DNA of 64,000 nucleotides from Paractinoplanes ovalisporus (GTDB lineage: Bacteria > Actinomycetota > Actinomycetes > Mycobacteriales > Micromonosporaceae): the NCBI RefSeq assembly GCF_016834655.1, contig NZ_JAENHP010000009.1:62001-126000 (forward strand). The letters are read 5' to 3'. Within the stretch, counting starts at the first letter, position 1, and each line of letters starts with the position of its first letter. This document shows positions 34,437-44,333 of the stretch, one piece after another. The notes below the pieces were generated by a model. It saw only the letters and a list, made by a program, of their open reading frames with translations. It had not been told where the DNA came from and did not search any database. A program made the position numbers and the translations under genes.

Positions 34437-34772
34437 GTGAGCACGCCCTTCGACCCCGCCGCCGTCATGGCCGCGTTCATCGACGCGGTCGCCCCCTACG
34501 ACCGGCAGCCCGAGGCCGACCCGGTCGCGATGGTCGGGGTGCGCACCGCGCTGGGCGAGGCTGTCTTCCCGGTCAGCGATCATGTGATCCGGGCCATGTG
34601 CAAGGCGCTCGCGGCCTACCGCGACCCCGAGGACAGGGGAACCTGCGTCGAGTGCGGCGGCCGCCACCTGGACGAGAATCTGCACTGCCAGGAGTGCGGG
34701 CGGCTGCACGGGATTCTTGGCCAGGTGATCGCGCAGCACGCCCGGCGAGTGGCCGCCGAGGAGGCCCCGTGA
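34437..34772 (+). CDS. Hypothetical protein with a zinc-ribbon CxxC pair
   Basis: The 111-residue protein has an alpha-helical N-terminal half and, at about residues 69-87, a CVECGGRHLDENLHCQECG segment in which two CxxC pairs should bind a zinc ion. No wider family is recognised. GTG 34437 is the first in-frame start after the divergent M28 gene; there is no clear ribosome site. The 75-base gap to the M28 gene must hold both promoters. Confidence 0.7.
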   Translation: MSTPFDPAAVMAAFIDAVAPYDRQPEADPVAMVGVRTALGEAVFPVSDHVIRAMCKALAAYRDPEDRGTCVECGGRHLDENLHCQECGRLHGILGQVIAQHARRVAAEEAP

Positions 34773-34847
34773 GAGTGTTGTGCCCCCGCACGTGGTGGTA
34801 CACCATCAGCGGGTCAGGGGTGGGCGGGAGACGGGTGGGGTGTCGGC

Positions 34848-36046
34848 ATGACTGAACGCTCCGTCGCGCCACGCGCCCGGCCCGGCGGTCAGGTGGCCCA
34901 GGAACGTCTGCGGGTGCTGCTGGTCGAGGACGACGAGGGCGACGCCTTCCTCGTCCGGGAGCTGTTGCACGAGGCCGACGCGCCGTTCGACCTGCGGGTC
35001 GCGACCAGCCTGCGCGAGGCCCGCGGCCTGATCGCCGGCATCCACTGTGTGCTGCTCGACCTCGGCCTGCCCGACGCCGAGGGCATCGACGGCCTGCGCA
35101 AACTTCTCGCGGTCGCGGGCAGTGCCGCGGTCTGCGTGCTCACCGGCCGCTCCGACGAGCACCTCGGGGTCGCCGCGGTGGCCGAGGGCGCCCAGGACTA
35201 CCTGGTCAAGGGCCAGGTCGACGGCGTCCTGCTGACCCGCGCCCTGCGTTACGCGGTCGAGCGCAAGCGGGCCGACGAGAACGCCCAGCGCCTGCGTGAG
35301 GTCGAGCTGCGCCAGGCCGAGTCGGCCCGCCTCGAACGCGGTCTGCTGCCCCAGCCCCTGATGTCCACCGATCGGGTGGCGGTGCACACGTTCTATCGCT
35401 CGGGCCGGGCGATGGGTCTGCTCGGCGGCGACTTCTTCGACGTCGTCCAGGTCGGCGACAACACCCTGCACGTGATCGTGGGCGATGTCTGCGGCCACGG
35501 TGTCGACGAGGCGGCGCTCGGCGTCGAGCTCCGGGTCGCCTGGCGGGCGCTGGTGCTGGCCGGCGTGCCCGACGAGCAGATCCTGGCCTCCCTGGAACAG
35601 GTGCTGATGAGCGAACGCCGGGCCCGCGAGGTCTTCGCGACGGTGGCCTCGATCACCCTCGACCTGGCCACCAACAAGGCGGTCGTCCGCATCGCCGGTC
35701 ACCCTCCGCCCGTGCTGCTCGGCGACGGCCGGGCCGGGCCGGTCGAGGCGCGTACCGGAATCGTCCTGGGGGTAAGCCCGAGACCGACGCCCGCCACCGA
35801 GGTGGAGCTTCCGGGAGATGACTGGTCCTTGCTGATGTACACCGACGGCCTGATCGAGGGCCACACCGGCGTCGGGAACGAACGACTCGACGTGTCCGGC
35901 CTGTGCGATCTGCTCGAGGAGCCGGCCGCCCGCACGGTGCCGCTGCCCGCGCTGCCGGCCTGGCTGGTCGGCCGGGCCGAGCACGCCAACGGCGGCCCGC
36001 TCGCCGACGACGTCGCGATGCTGCTGATCTCGCGGGGAAGTGGCCG

Positions 36047-36050
<4 letters not shown>
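34848..36050 (+). CDS. Response regulator with SpoIIE-type (PP2C) phosphatase output
   Basis: The 400-residue protein joins a receiver domain (phospho-acceptor Asp71 in VLLDLGLPDAEG, Lys121) through a coiled coil (about 135-165) to a SpoIIE/RsbU phosphatase domain (about 180-395). Metal-binding motifs GGDFFDV, VGDVCGHG, LMYTDGL and ADDVAML are intact. Such proteins dephosphorylate anti-sigma-factor antagonists and so release stress sigma factors. The gene overlaps the next kinase gene by 4 bases (ATGA), and two more signalling genes follow, so it is the first gene of an operon. Confidence 0.92.
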
Positions 36051-37650
<1,600 letters not shown>

Positions 37651-37654
<4 letters not shown>

Positions 37655-38106
37655 CGGCTCCCATCCGGGCCGACGGCACCCCGATCGAGGTGCTGCTGGT
37701 CGAGGACGACCCCGGTGACGTGCTGATGACCCAGGAGGCGTTCGAGGAGCACAAGGTCCGCAACCGGCTCAACGTCGTCTCCGACGGCGCCGAGGCGCTG
37801 GCCTACCTGCGCCGCGAGGGCGAATACGCCGACGCCACCCGCCCCGACCTGATCCTGCTCGACCTCAACCTGCCCAAGCGGGACGGCCGCGAGGTGCTCG
37901 AAGAGATCAAGAAGGACGACGAGCTGGGCCGCATCCCGGTGGTCGTGCTCACCACGTCGGCCGCCGACGAGGACATCCTGCGCAGCTACCAGCTGCACGC
38001 CAACGCTTACGTGACCAAGCCGGTCGACTTCGAGCGGTTCATCACGGTCATCCGGCAGATCGACGAGTTCTTCGTCAGCGTCGTGAAGCTGCCGCCGCGT
38101 GCTTGA
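37651..38106 (+). CDS. Single-domain response regulator, Rcp1-like
   Basis: The 151-residue protein is a lone receiver domain: acidic pocket VEDDPGD, phospho-acceptor Asp71 in LILLDLNLPKRDG, Thr in VVLTTSAADED, and Lys123 in YVTKPVDFERF. The inserted loop RREGEYADATRPD is usual for the cyanobacterial Rcp1 group. It should take phosphate from the kinase encoded just before and either pass it on or act by protein contact. Start and stop overlap both neighbours (4 and 8 bases). Confidence 0.92.
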
Positions 38107-38914
38107 TCAGGTCGGCGAGCTCATCCGCGAGGTCGCGGCCACGATCGTGCTGCCGCGCTGGCGTCACCTGTCCACCGACGAGATCGTCCAGAAGGCGCCC
38201 GGTGACCTGGTCACCATCGCCGACAAGGAGTCCGAGGCGGCGTTGACCCGCGGCCTGACCGCGCTGCTGCCCGGCTCGATCGTGGTCGGCGAAGAGGCGG
38301 TGGCGGCCGACCCGAAGGTGCTCGAGCGGGTGGGCGAGCCGGGCGCGGTCTGGATCGTCGACCCGGTCGACGGCACCAACAACTTCGCCGCCGGCAAGAC
38401 CCCGTTCGCGGTGATGGTGGCCCTGCTGCGCGACGGCGAGCCGGCCGCCTCGTGGATCCTCGACGTGGTCGGCGACCACCTCACGGTGGCCGAGGCCGGG
38501 TCGGGCGCCTACCACGACGGCGTACGGGTGAAGACCCGCACCGACGACCCGGGCGCGGGTGCCGTGCGCGGCGTCGTCGCCACCCACTACCTCCCTGCCG
38601 GCCTGCGCGAGATCGCCTCGGCCAACGCGGGTGCCCTCGGCGAGGTGACCCGCGGCCGTCACTGCGCCGGTTACGAATATCCGGCCGTGGCCCTCGACGA
38701 GCAGCAGTTCGCGCTGTTCTGGCGGATCCTGCCGTGGGACCACGTGCCGGGCTCGCTGATCGTGCGCGAGGCGGGTGGGACGGTCCTGCACCTCGACGGT
38801 TCGCCCTACCGCCCGACGGACAGCGAACGCGGCGTGCTGGTCGCCGCCAACGACGACATCTGGCGGACGGTCCGCGACACGATCTTCCCCGACATCTCCG
38901 TGCTGCAGCGCTGA
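38099..38914 (+). CDS. Inositol monophosphatase-family phosphatase
   Basis: The 271-residue enzyme has the family motifs: DLVTIADKESE (near residue 36), VVGEEAVA, WIVDPVDGTNNFAAG (metal-binding DPxDGT) and the C-terminal PWDHVPGSLIVREAGG. Members hydrolyse inositol phosphates, fructose 1,6-bisphosphate, histidinol phosphate or PAP; the substrate here is not clear. GTG 38099 overlaps the receiver gene by 8 bases and the stop touches the SDR start (TGATG), so translation is coupled to a signalling operon, an unusual setting for this enzyme. Confidence 0.9.
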   Translation: MLDQVGELIREVAATIVLPRWRHLSTDEIVQKAPGDLVTIADKESEAALTRGLTALLPGSIVVGEEAVAADPKVLERVGEPGAVWIVDPVDGTNNFAAGKTPFAVMVALLRDGEPAASWILDVVGDHLTVAEAGSGAYHDGVRVKTRTDDPGAGAVRGVVATHYLPAGLREIASANAGALGEVTRGRHCAGYEYPAVALDEQQFALFWRILPWDHVPGSLIVREAGGTVLHLDGSPYRPTDSERGVLVAANDDIWRTVRDTIFPDISVLQR

Positions 38915-39687
38915 TGACGGCGTACCTGGAAAGCATCTTCGGTCTGTCCGGCCGCACCGCGATGGTGACCGGGGGCAGCTCGGGCATCGGCCGCGCCATG
39001 GCCGTCGCGCTCGGACGGGCCGGCGCGCGGGTGCTGCTGGTCGCCCGTCGTCCGTCGCTGATGGCCGAAGTGGTCGAGGAGCTGCGCGGCTTCGGCGCCG
39101 AGGGGCACGCGATCGAGGCCGATCTCGCCGAGCGCACAGCCGTCGCCGTCCTCATCGAACAGACGATTTCCCGGTACGGCGTTCCGGACATCCTGGTCAA
39201 CTCGGCCGCAGTGAATCGGCGTCCACCCCTGACCGATCTCACCGAGGACGACTGGGACGTCACGATCGCGGCCAACCTCACAGCCCCGTTTCTGCTCGGT
39301 CAGGCCTTCGGGCCGAAAATGGCCGAGCGCGGCTGGGGACGGATCATCAATGTGGCGTCGCAACAGGCGTTCCGCGCGTACGGCAACAGCGGCGCCTACG
39401 GTGCGTCCAAGGCCGGACTGGTCGGTTTGACCAGGTCACAGGCCGAGGCGTGGTCTGCCCAGGGTGTCTGTTGCAACGCGATCGCACCCGGAGTGGTGCA
39501 CACGCCACTGACCGAACCGGTGTTCGCGGATCCGGCGACCGTCGCGAAGCACGCGGCCCGCACGATGATCGGCAGAAACGGCGTACCGGAAGATTTCGGT
39601 GCTTGTGCGGTCTTTCTGTCCAGCAATGCCGCCGTCGCCGTGACGGGCCAGACACTCTTCGTCGACGGTGGTTACTCCGCCAGTTGA
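38914..39687 (+). CDS. Short-chain dehydrogenase/reductase
   Basis: The 257-residue enzyme has the classical SDR motifs: TGGSSGIGRAMA for the cofactor, an NSAA stretch (variant of NNAG), catalytic Ser in NVASQQAF, and YGASK 13 residues later. RR after strand 2 (VARRPS) favours NADP(H). The substrate is unknown; the pattern is close to gluconate 5-dehydrogenase-like and 3-oxoacyl-ACP reductase-like SDRs. It shares one base with the stop of the phosphatase gene and ends the operon. Confidence 0.89.
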   Translation: MTAYLESIFGLSGRTAMVTGGSSGIGRAMAVALGRAGARVLLVARRPSLMAEVVEELRGFGAEGHAIEADLAERTAVAVLIEQTISRYGVPDILVNSAAVNRRPPLTDLTEDDWDVTIAANLTAPFLLGQAFGPKMAERGWGRIINVASQQAFRAYGNSGAYGASKAGLVGLTRSQAEAWSAQGVCCNAIAPGVVHTPLTEPVFADPATVAKHAARTMIGRNGVPEDFGACAVFLSSNAAVAVTGQTLFVDGGYSAS

Positions 39688-39751
39688 TCGATCTGCCGCT
39701 CCCCTGCGTATCACGGTAGAGTCTGCCCGCGCTGACGATGGGGAGGTATCC

Positions 39752-40765
39752 GTGGCGGCGGTTTTCCAGCGCCGGCTCAGTGGTGTGCTCGTGCTGATCC
39801 TGGCCGCGTGCACGCTTATGCTGGCGGCCACTTCGGGGGTGGCGCACGCCGATCCCGACGAGGGTGACGACAAGACGCTGCGCAGCGCGCTCGAGTCCGC
39901 GGCCAAGGGCCAGGCGGTCGCGATCCAGAAGCTGAACGCGTCGAAGAAGCGGGCCGTGCAGCTGCAGGCCACGGTCAAGCAGGCGCAGGCCGGGGCCAAG
40001 GCCATGGAGAGCCAGGTCAACGAGATCGCCAGCCGCTCCTATCGGCTGGGCCGGCCCAGCACGATGTCGATGCTGCTCGACTCGACCTCGCCCGACATCT
40101 TCCTCGAGCGCATCGAGCGCCTCGACATGATGGCCCAGCTCGACAGCCAGATCCTCACGCAGTACCGGGGCTCGCTCGACAAGGCGGCGGCGGCCAAGGC
40201 GGCCATCGACAAGGAGATCCGCGAGCAGACCAAGCAGGTCGCGGCCCTGACCAAGAAGAAGAAAGAGGCCGAGGTCGCGCTGGCCAGCGTCGGCGGCGGC
40301 CAGGTCGCGGGCGGTTTCGTCTCGGTCAACTCGCCGCTGGCCAAGCCGGCGCCGCGCAACTCCGACGGGTCGTGGCCCGACGAGAAGTGCACGATCAACG
40401 ACCCGACCAGCTCGGGCTGCCTGACGCCGCGCACGCTGCACGCCTTCCAGGAGGCCAAGTCGGACGGCTTCACGCGCTACACGGTGTGCTGGAGCCAGCG
40501 GAACTCGGGCGAGCATCCCAAGGGCCGGGCGTGTGACATGTCGTCGAACGAGACGACCTACAAGACCTCGCCGGCGACGGGCGACGACAAGGACTACGGG
40601 AACCGCCTCGCCGCCTACTTCGTGAAGAACGCCGACCGGCTGGGCGTGATGTACGTGATCTGGTTCCGCCAGATCTGGATGCCCGGCGACGGCTGGCGCA
40701 GTTACAGCGGCAGCGGCGGCGCGTCGGCGGAGCATACGAACCACGTCCACGTGTCCATGCTCTAG
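39752..40765 (+). CDS. Secreted coiled-coil protein with M15-like (ARB_07466-type) peptidase domain
   Basis: The 337-residue protein has a signal peptide (about 1-31, ending AHA), a long coiled coil (about 40-175) like that of PcsB/CwlO-type hydrolases, a linker, and a C-terminal domain of about 130 residues. The last part has EHPKGRACDMS and ends TNHVHVSM, giving the H-x6-D and HxH metal pattern of D-Ala-D-Ala carboxypeptidase-like (M15/VanY) domains. It should act on peptidoglycan outside the cell. GTG 39752 has GGGGAGG 5 bases upstream. Confidence 0.85.
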   Translation: MAAVFQRRLSGVLVLILAACTLMLAATSGVAHADPDEGDDKTLRSALESAAKGQAVAIQKLNASKKRAVQLQATVKQAQAGAKAMESQVNEIASRSYRLGRPSTMSMLLDSTSPDIFLERIERLDMMAQLDSQILTQYRGSLDKAAAAKAAIDKEIREQTKQVAALTKKKKEAEVALASVGGGQVAGGFVSVNSPLAKPAPRNSDGSWPDEKCTINDPTSSGCLTPRTLHAFQEAKSDGFTRYTVCWSQRNSGEHPKGRACDMSSNETTYKTSPATGDDKDYGNRLAAYFVKNADRLGVMYVIWFRQIWMPGDGWRSYSGSGGASAEHTNHVHVSML

Positions 40766-40803
40766 CAGCTGTTTCTCAGGGCGGGCCGGATAGCATCGCG
40801 CGA

Positions 40804-42306
40804 ATGGACAACCCGCCGCGCGCCCTGCCGTCCGGTCTCGCCACCGCCCTGGTCTTCGGATCCAGCGGCGCCGTCCTCGTCCTCGAGATCGTCGCGCTGC
40901 GACTGGTCGGGCCCTATGTGGGCGTCACCCTCCAGGTCAGCAGCTCGGTCATCGGCATCGCGCTGGCCGCCATCGCGTACGGCACGTGGCTCGGTGGCCG
41001 CCTCGCCGACCGGTTCGACCCGCGCGCGTTGCTCGTGCCGGCGCTGCTGCTCGGGGCGATCGGCACGGCCGTGACACTGCCGCTGGTCCGCTTCGGCGGG
41101 GAGTGGCTGCGGGGTGGGGCCGCGCCGGCCGTGCTGCTGCTCGCCGCCCTGGCCGTCTTCCTGCCCGCGTTCATCCTCTCGGCGGTCACCCCGCTGGTGG
41201 TCAAGCTGCAGCTCAGCGACCTGAACCGCACCGGTTCGGTGGTCGGGCGGCTGTCCAGCATGGGCACGCTCGGCGCGATCACGGCCACGCTGGCCACCGG
41301 GTTCATCTTCGTGGCGGCGGTGCCGTCGAGCTGGATCGTCATCTCGCTGGCGGTCGCGCTGGCGCTCTCCGGCGCGGCCCTGGCCTGGTGGCTGCGGCGC
41401 AGCGGGGGAACGGCCCCGCTGCCGGGCAAGCCGCGCACCCGGGCCGCGCTGGCGACGATCGGGCTGGTCGGGGCCGGGCTGGGGGTGGCGTCGCCCAACC
41501 CGTGTGACGTGGAGACGGCGTACCACTGCGCCCAGGTGCGGGAAGACCCGGCCAACCCGAGCGGGCGCGACCTGATCCTGAACTCGGCGCGGCATTCGTA
41601 CGTCGACCTGAACAACCCGCGGCACCTCGAGTTCGCCTACATCCAGTGGATCGGCGCGGTGGCCGACGTGCTGCCCAGCGGGCCGGTCGACGCGCTGCAC
41701 CTGGGTGGGGGCGGGTTCACCATGCCCGACTACGTGCGGGCGACCCGGCCCGGCAGTGATCAGCTGGTGCTGGAGCTCGACGGGGGGCTGGTCGACCTCG
41801 ACCGGGAGAAGCTCGGCCTGACCACGGGGCCTGATCTGCGCGTACGGGTGGGGGACGCGCGCGTGGGGGTGGCCGAGCAGCCGACCGGGTCGTACGACTT
41901 CGTGGTCGGCGACGCGTTCGGCCATCTGATCGTGCCGTGGCACCTGGCCACGCGGGAGATGGCGCAGGACATCGCCCGCGTCACCCGGCCGTCCGGGATC
42001 TACGTGCAGAACGTGATCGACTATCCGCCGGGGCGGTTCATCCGGGCCGAGCTGGCGACCGTGGCGGCGGCGTTTCCGCACGTCGCGGTGATCAGCAGCC
42101 GGGAGGCGCTGGACGGGGAGGTGGGGGCGAACTTCGTCATCGTGGCGTCGGCCAGTCCGCTGCCCACGGCCGAGATCTCCCGGCGGATCGCGGCCGTGGA
42201 GGAGGTCGGGGTGATGCTGTCGGGGGAGGAGCTGACCGACTTCGTCGGGGACGCCCGGGTCCTGACCGACGACTACGCTCCGGTCGACCAGCTGCTCGCC
42301 GGCTGA
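40804..42306 (+). CDS. Fused membrane / spermidine-synthase-like protein
   Basis: The 500-residue protein has an N-terminal half with about seven transmembrane helices (GSSGAVLVLEIVALRLVGPY and related) and a C-terminal spermidine-synthase-like Rossmann domain with LHLGGGGFTMPDYVR (the motif I region), LELDGGLVDLDREKL and VVGDAFG. This fused family is widespread, and its reaction is mostly unproven. Polyamine synthesis would need an aminopropyl donor site; the DA in VGDAFG is kept. The 3' end overlaps the convergent Ser/Thr kinase by 34 bases. Confidence 0.85.
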   Translation: MDNPPRALPSGLATALVFGSSGAVLVLEIVALRLVGPYVGVTLQVSSSVIGIALAAIAYGTWLGGRLADRFDPRALLVPALLLGAIGTAVTLPLVRFGGEWLRGGAAPAVLLLAALAVFLPAFILSAVTPLVVKLQLSDLNRTGSVVGRLSSMGTLGAITATLATGFIFVAAVPSSWIVISLAVALALSGAALAWWLRRSGGTAPLPGKPRTRAALATIGLVGAGLGVASPNPCDVETAYHCAQVREDPANPSGRDLILNSARHSYVDLNNPRHLEFAYIQWIGAVADVLPSGPVDALHLGGGGFTMPDYVRATRPGSDQLVLELDGGLVDLDREKLGLTTGPDLRVRVGDARVGVAEQPTGSYDFVVGDAFGHLIVPWHLATREMAQDIARVTRPSGIYVQNVIDYPPGRFIRAELATVAAAFPHVAVISSREALDGEVGANFVIVASASPLPTAEISRRIAAVEEVGVMLSGEELTDFVGDARVLTDDYAPVDQLLAG

Positions 42307-44054
42307 CTTCCGCTCGCGCCGTGCTCGCTGATCTCGGCCGCCGTGCTGTTCGTGTCGCGTTCGATGATCTTGGCTGTTGTGCCGCTCGCGCCGTGCTCGC
42401 TGATCTCGGCCGCTGTGCCGATGCGCGGGGGGCGGGAGCGGTCGTGGCGGCTTGCCGGCAGCGCGGCCAGCACCTCGGCGCGGCACTTCACGCCGTCGAC
42501 CGCGAACGCCAACGGCAACGGGTTGTAGTCGCGGTATTCACCACGCAAGGTGAAGGACTTGAGCTCGCCGTGACCCTTCGCGGTCACCTTGCGACCCTTC
42601 TGCGTGACCGCCCGGGATGATCCGGTCAGCTTCTGGGTGCCGGGATAGAGAAACTGCACCCGCCACGAGCTCTGCGCCAGCTCCTCGGTTGTCGCCACGG
42701 TCAACTGAGCCTCGTAGTCCCGGCCCGAGTCGCGTCGCAGCTGATAGCGCACGGCACAGCGTGCGTCGTCGCTCGGCCCGGCGGCCACCACGCCCGTACC
42801 GGCCGCCTGGGCCTCCTGCACGTCCGGCGTGTTCCGGGTCAGCGACCAGCCGGCCCCGGCCGCGGCGACCACCGCCAGCGTCACCATGGCGGTCTGCGCC
42901 CGGTGCCGGCCGCGCAGGAACCCGAGCGCGTCGCCGCCGATCCGGCCGCCCACGAAGAGCCCGCCACCCAGCGGCTTCGCCCCGCCGAGCCGCAGCGCGG
43001 CCCCGATCCTCAGCCCGGCGCGCAGCCGCAGCGCGCGGGCGGCCGGCCGCGGGCCCGGCACGCCGCCGGGCAGACCGAGATAGGCGAGCAGGATCCGGCC
43101 CACGCCGGGGCGGGGCCGCGGATCGACCGACGGCGGATAGGCGGCGCCCCGGACCGCTTCCGGCGCGTCGGGCGCCCGCTCGACGACCGGCGGGATGATC
43201 GGCTGCACCCCGACGAAGGCGGCCAGTTCCCGGGCCACCTCGGACGCGCCGGGACGGTCGGCGGGATCCTTGGTCAGGCACCGCAGACACAGATCGGCGA
43301 CGGCCGGAGGCATGCCGTCGATGGTGGGCAATGGCTCCGGATCGGCGTACAGGTGCGCGCGCAGCGCCTCGGACGTGGTCTCGGCGGGCCAGGGGAGCCG
43401 GCCGCAGAGCGAGCGGTAGAGCAGCAGCCCCAGCGCGTAGACGTCGGCCGTCGCCGAGACCTGGGCGCCGCCGAGCCGCTCGGGTGCGAGGTAGGCGGGC
43501 GTGCCGAGCAGGCTGCCGTCCGGGGCGGCGTCGCGCTGCCCGACGATCGCCGAGATGCCGAAGTCGACCACCTTGGCGCCGCCGCCGGTGAGCATGACGT
43601 TGGCCGGGGTGACGTCCCGGTGCACGACCCCGCGGGCGTGGGCCGTGGCCAGCGCCGACGCCACCTCGACGGCCACGGTGACCGCCTGGCGCCAGGGCAG
43701 CGGCCCGTGCCGGGTGATCCGGGCGGCCACCGATTCGCCGTCGTTGAGCTCCATGACGACGTACGGGAGGGTGGATCGCTCGTCGAGAGGGGACTCGCCG
43801 AAGTCGAAAATGCCCGTGATGTGGGGGTGGCTGAGGCGCGCGGCGGCGAGCGCTTCCTGCCGCATGCGGTCCCGGAACATCTGGTCGTCGGCCAGGCGTG
43901 GCGAGAGCACCTTGACCGCCACCGACCGTCCGAGCCGCTCGTCGTAGCCGCGCCAGACCTCGGACATGCCGCCGGTGCCCAGCTTCTCGACGAGCCGGTA
44001 GCGCCCGGCGAGACGAAGCGAGCCGATCTGACCGTTTCGCTCCGTCCGCCCCAT
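42273..44054 (-). CDS. Transmembrane Ser/Thr protein kinase with repeat-encoded tail
   Basis: The 593-residue protein has a complete Hanks-type kinase domain (about 20-280): LGTGGMSEVW, Lys48 in VAVKVL, HRD at 145-147, DFG at 164 and APE. A juxtamembrane Gly/Arg-rich region leads to one transmembrane helix (about 387-405) and an extracellular beta-rich domain of about 140 residues with two Cys, not PASTA-like. The last 47 residues are three 12-residue repeats (TAAEISEHGASG, TTAKIIERDTNS, TAAEISEHGASG) read from a 36-bp tandem repeat, so the stop has moved into what elsewhere is intergenic repeat DNA. The stop lies inside the opposing gene. Confidence 0.9.
   Translation of the reverse strand: MGRTERNGQIGSLRLAGRYRLVEKLGTGGMSEVWRGYDERLGRSVAVKVLSPRLADDQMFRDRMRQEALAAARLSHPHITGIFDFGESPLDERSTLPYVVMELNDGESVAARITRHGPLPWRQAVTVAVEVASALATAHARGVVHRDVTPANVMLTGGGAKVVDFGISAIVGQRDAAPDGSLLGTPAYLAPERLGGAQVSATADVYALGLLLYRSLCGRLPWPAETTSEALRAHLYADPEPLPTIDGMPPAVADLCLRCLTKDPADRPGASEVARELAAFVGVQPIIPPVVERAPDAPEAVRGAAYPPSVDPRPRPGVGRILLAYLGLPGGVPGPRPAARALRLRAGLRIGAALRLGGAKPLGGGLFVGGRIGGDALGFLRGRHRAQTAMVTLAVVAAAGAGWSLTRNTPDVQEAQAAGTGVVAAGPSDDARCAVRYQLRRDSGRDYEAQLTVATTEELAQSSWRVQFLYPGTQKLTGSSRAVTQKGRKVTAKGHGELKSFTLRGEYRDYNPLPLAFAVDGVKCRAEVLAALPASRHDRSRPPRIGTAAEISEHGASGTTAKIIERDTNSTAAEISEHGASGSQPASSWSTGA
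42310..42413. repeat. 36-bp tandem repeat, three units, in frame at the kinase 3' end
   Basis: CGCTCGCGCCGTGCTCGCTG-type units occur at 42310 and 42382, 72 bp apart, with a diverged middle unit (about 42346). The period of 36 bp keeps the reading frame, giving three 12-residue repeats at the C-terminus of the Ser/Thr kinase. Confidence 0.88.
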
Positions 44055-44211
44055 GTGCCGATTGTGACCCGAGGGACGGGCCGCCCGGAGGCGTCCGGGG
44101 AAACCTGTAACGCTCGTGCCCAGATGCCGGGATTCCCGCTAACCTGGGCGGCATCCCGCTTCCGGTTCCCGCGCCCGTTTCCCGTTCCCGTTCCCGTTTC
44201 TGGAGGTTCGC

Positions 44212-44259
44212 ATGCAACGCACCTCGGTGAAGGTCTTCGCCTCGACGCGAGGACGTTAG
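44212..44259 (+). CDS. Regulatory leader peptide MQRTSVKVFASTRGR (15 aa)
   Basis: ATG 44212 has a strong ribosome site (TGGAGG, 5 bases upstream), and the frame ends at TAG 44257-44259. The 15 residues include a SVKVF core at codons 5-9 and end in RGR, an R-x-R motif of the type at which macrolide-bound ribosomes pause. The main MFS gene starts 71 bases downstream, and RNA between them can fold in two exclusive ways. Size, position and folding resemble ErmC-type leader peptides. No match in memory for this exact peptide. Too short for standard gene calling. Confidence 0.82.
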   Translation: MQRTSVKVFASTRGR

Positions 44260-44333
44260 GGCCTCAGCCCTCGTCACTCCTCGCCTCGGGGCAGTCGCCT
44301 TCGACTGTTTCCCTCGCTCGAGGAGTTCTTTTG
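44240..44333 (+). promoter_or_regulatory. Translational attenuator controlling the MFS start
   Basis: Four segments are seen. Segment 1 CCTCG (44240-44244) pairs with segment 2 CGAGG (44248-44252) inside the leader frame. Segment 3 ACTCCTCG (44276-44283) pairs with segment 4 CGAGGAGT (44319-44326), which holds the AGGAG ribosome site of the MFS gene. Alternatively segment 2 GCGAGGA (44247-44253) pairs with segment 3 TCCTCGC (44278-44284), freeing the ribosome site. A helper stem CAGTCG-CCTT-CGACTG (44292-44307) lies between 3 and 4. A ribosome paused around codons 6-9 would cover segment 1 and switch the fold to 2:3, as in ErmC. The pairings are read from sequence; the mechanism is inferred. 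Confidence 0.75.

Noticed and set aside
42903..44330. Plus-strand extension of the MFS frame far upstream of its start
   Set aside because: It is antisense to the Ser/Thr kinase, and the extension passes through the attenuator; the TTG at 44331 has a ribosome site and starts at the first helix.
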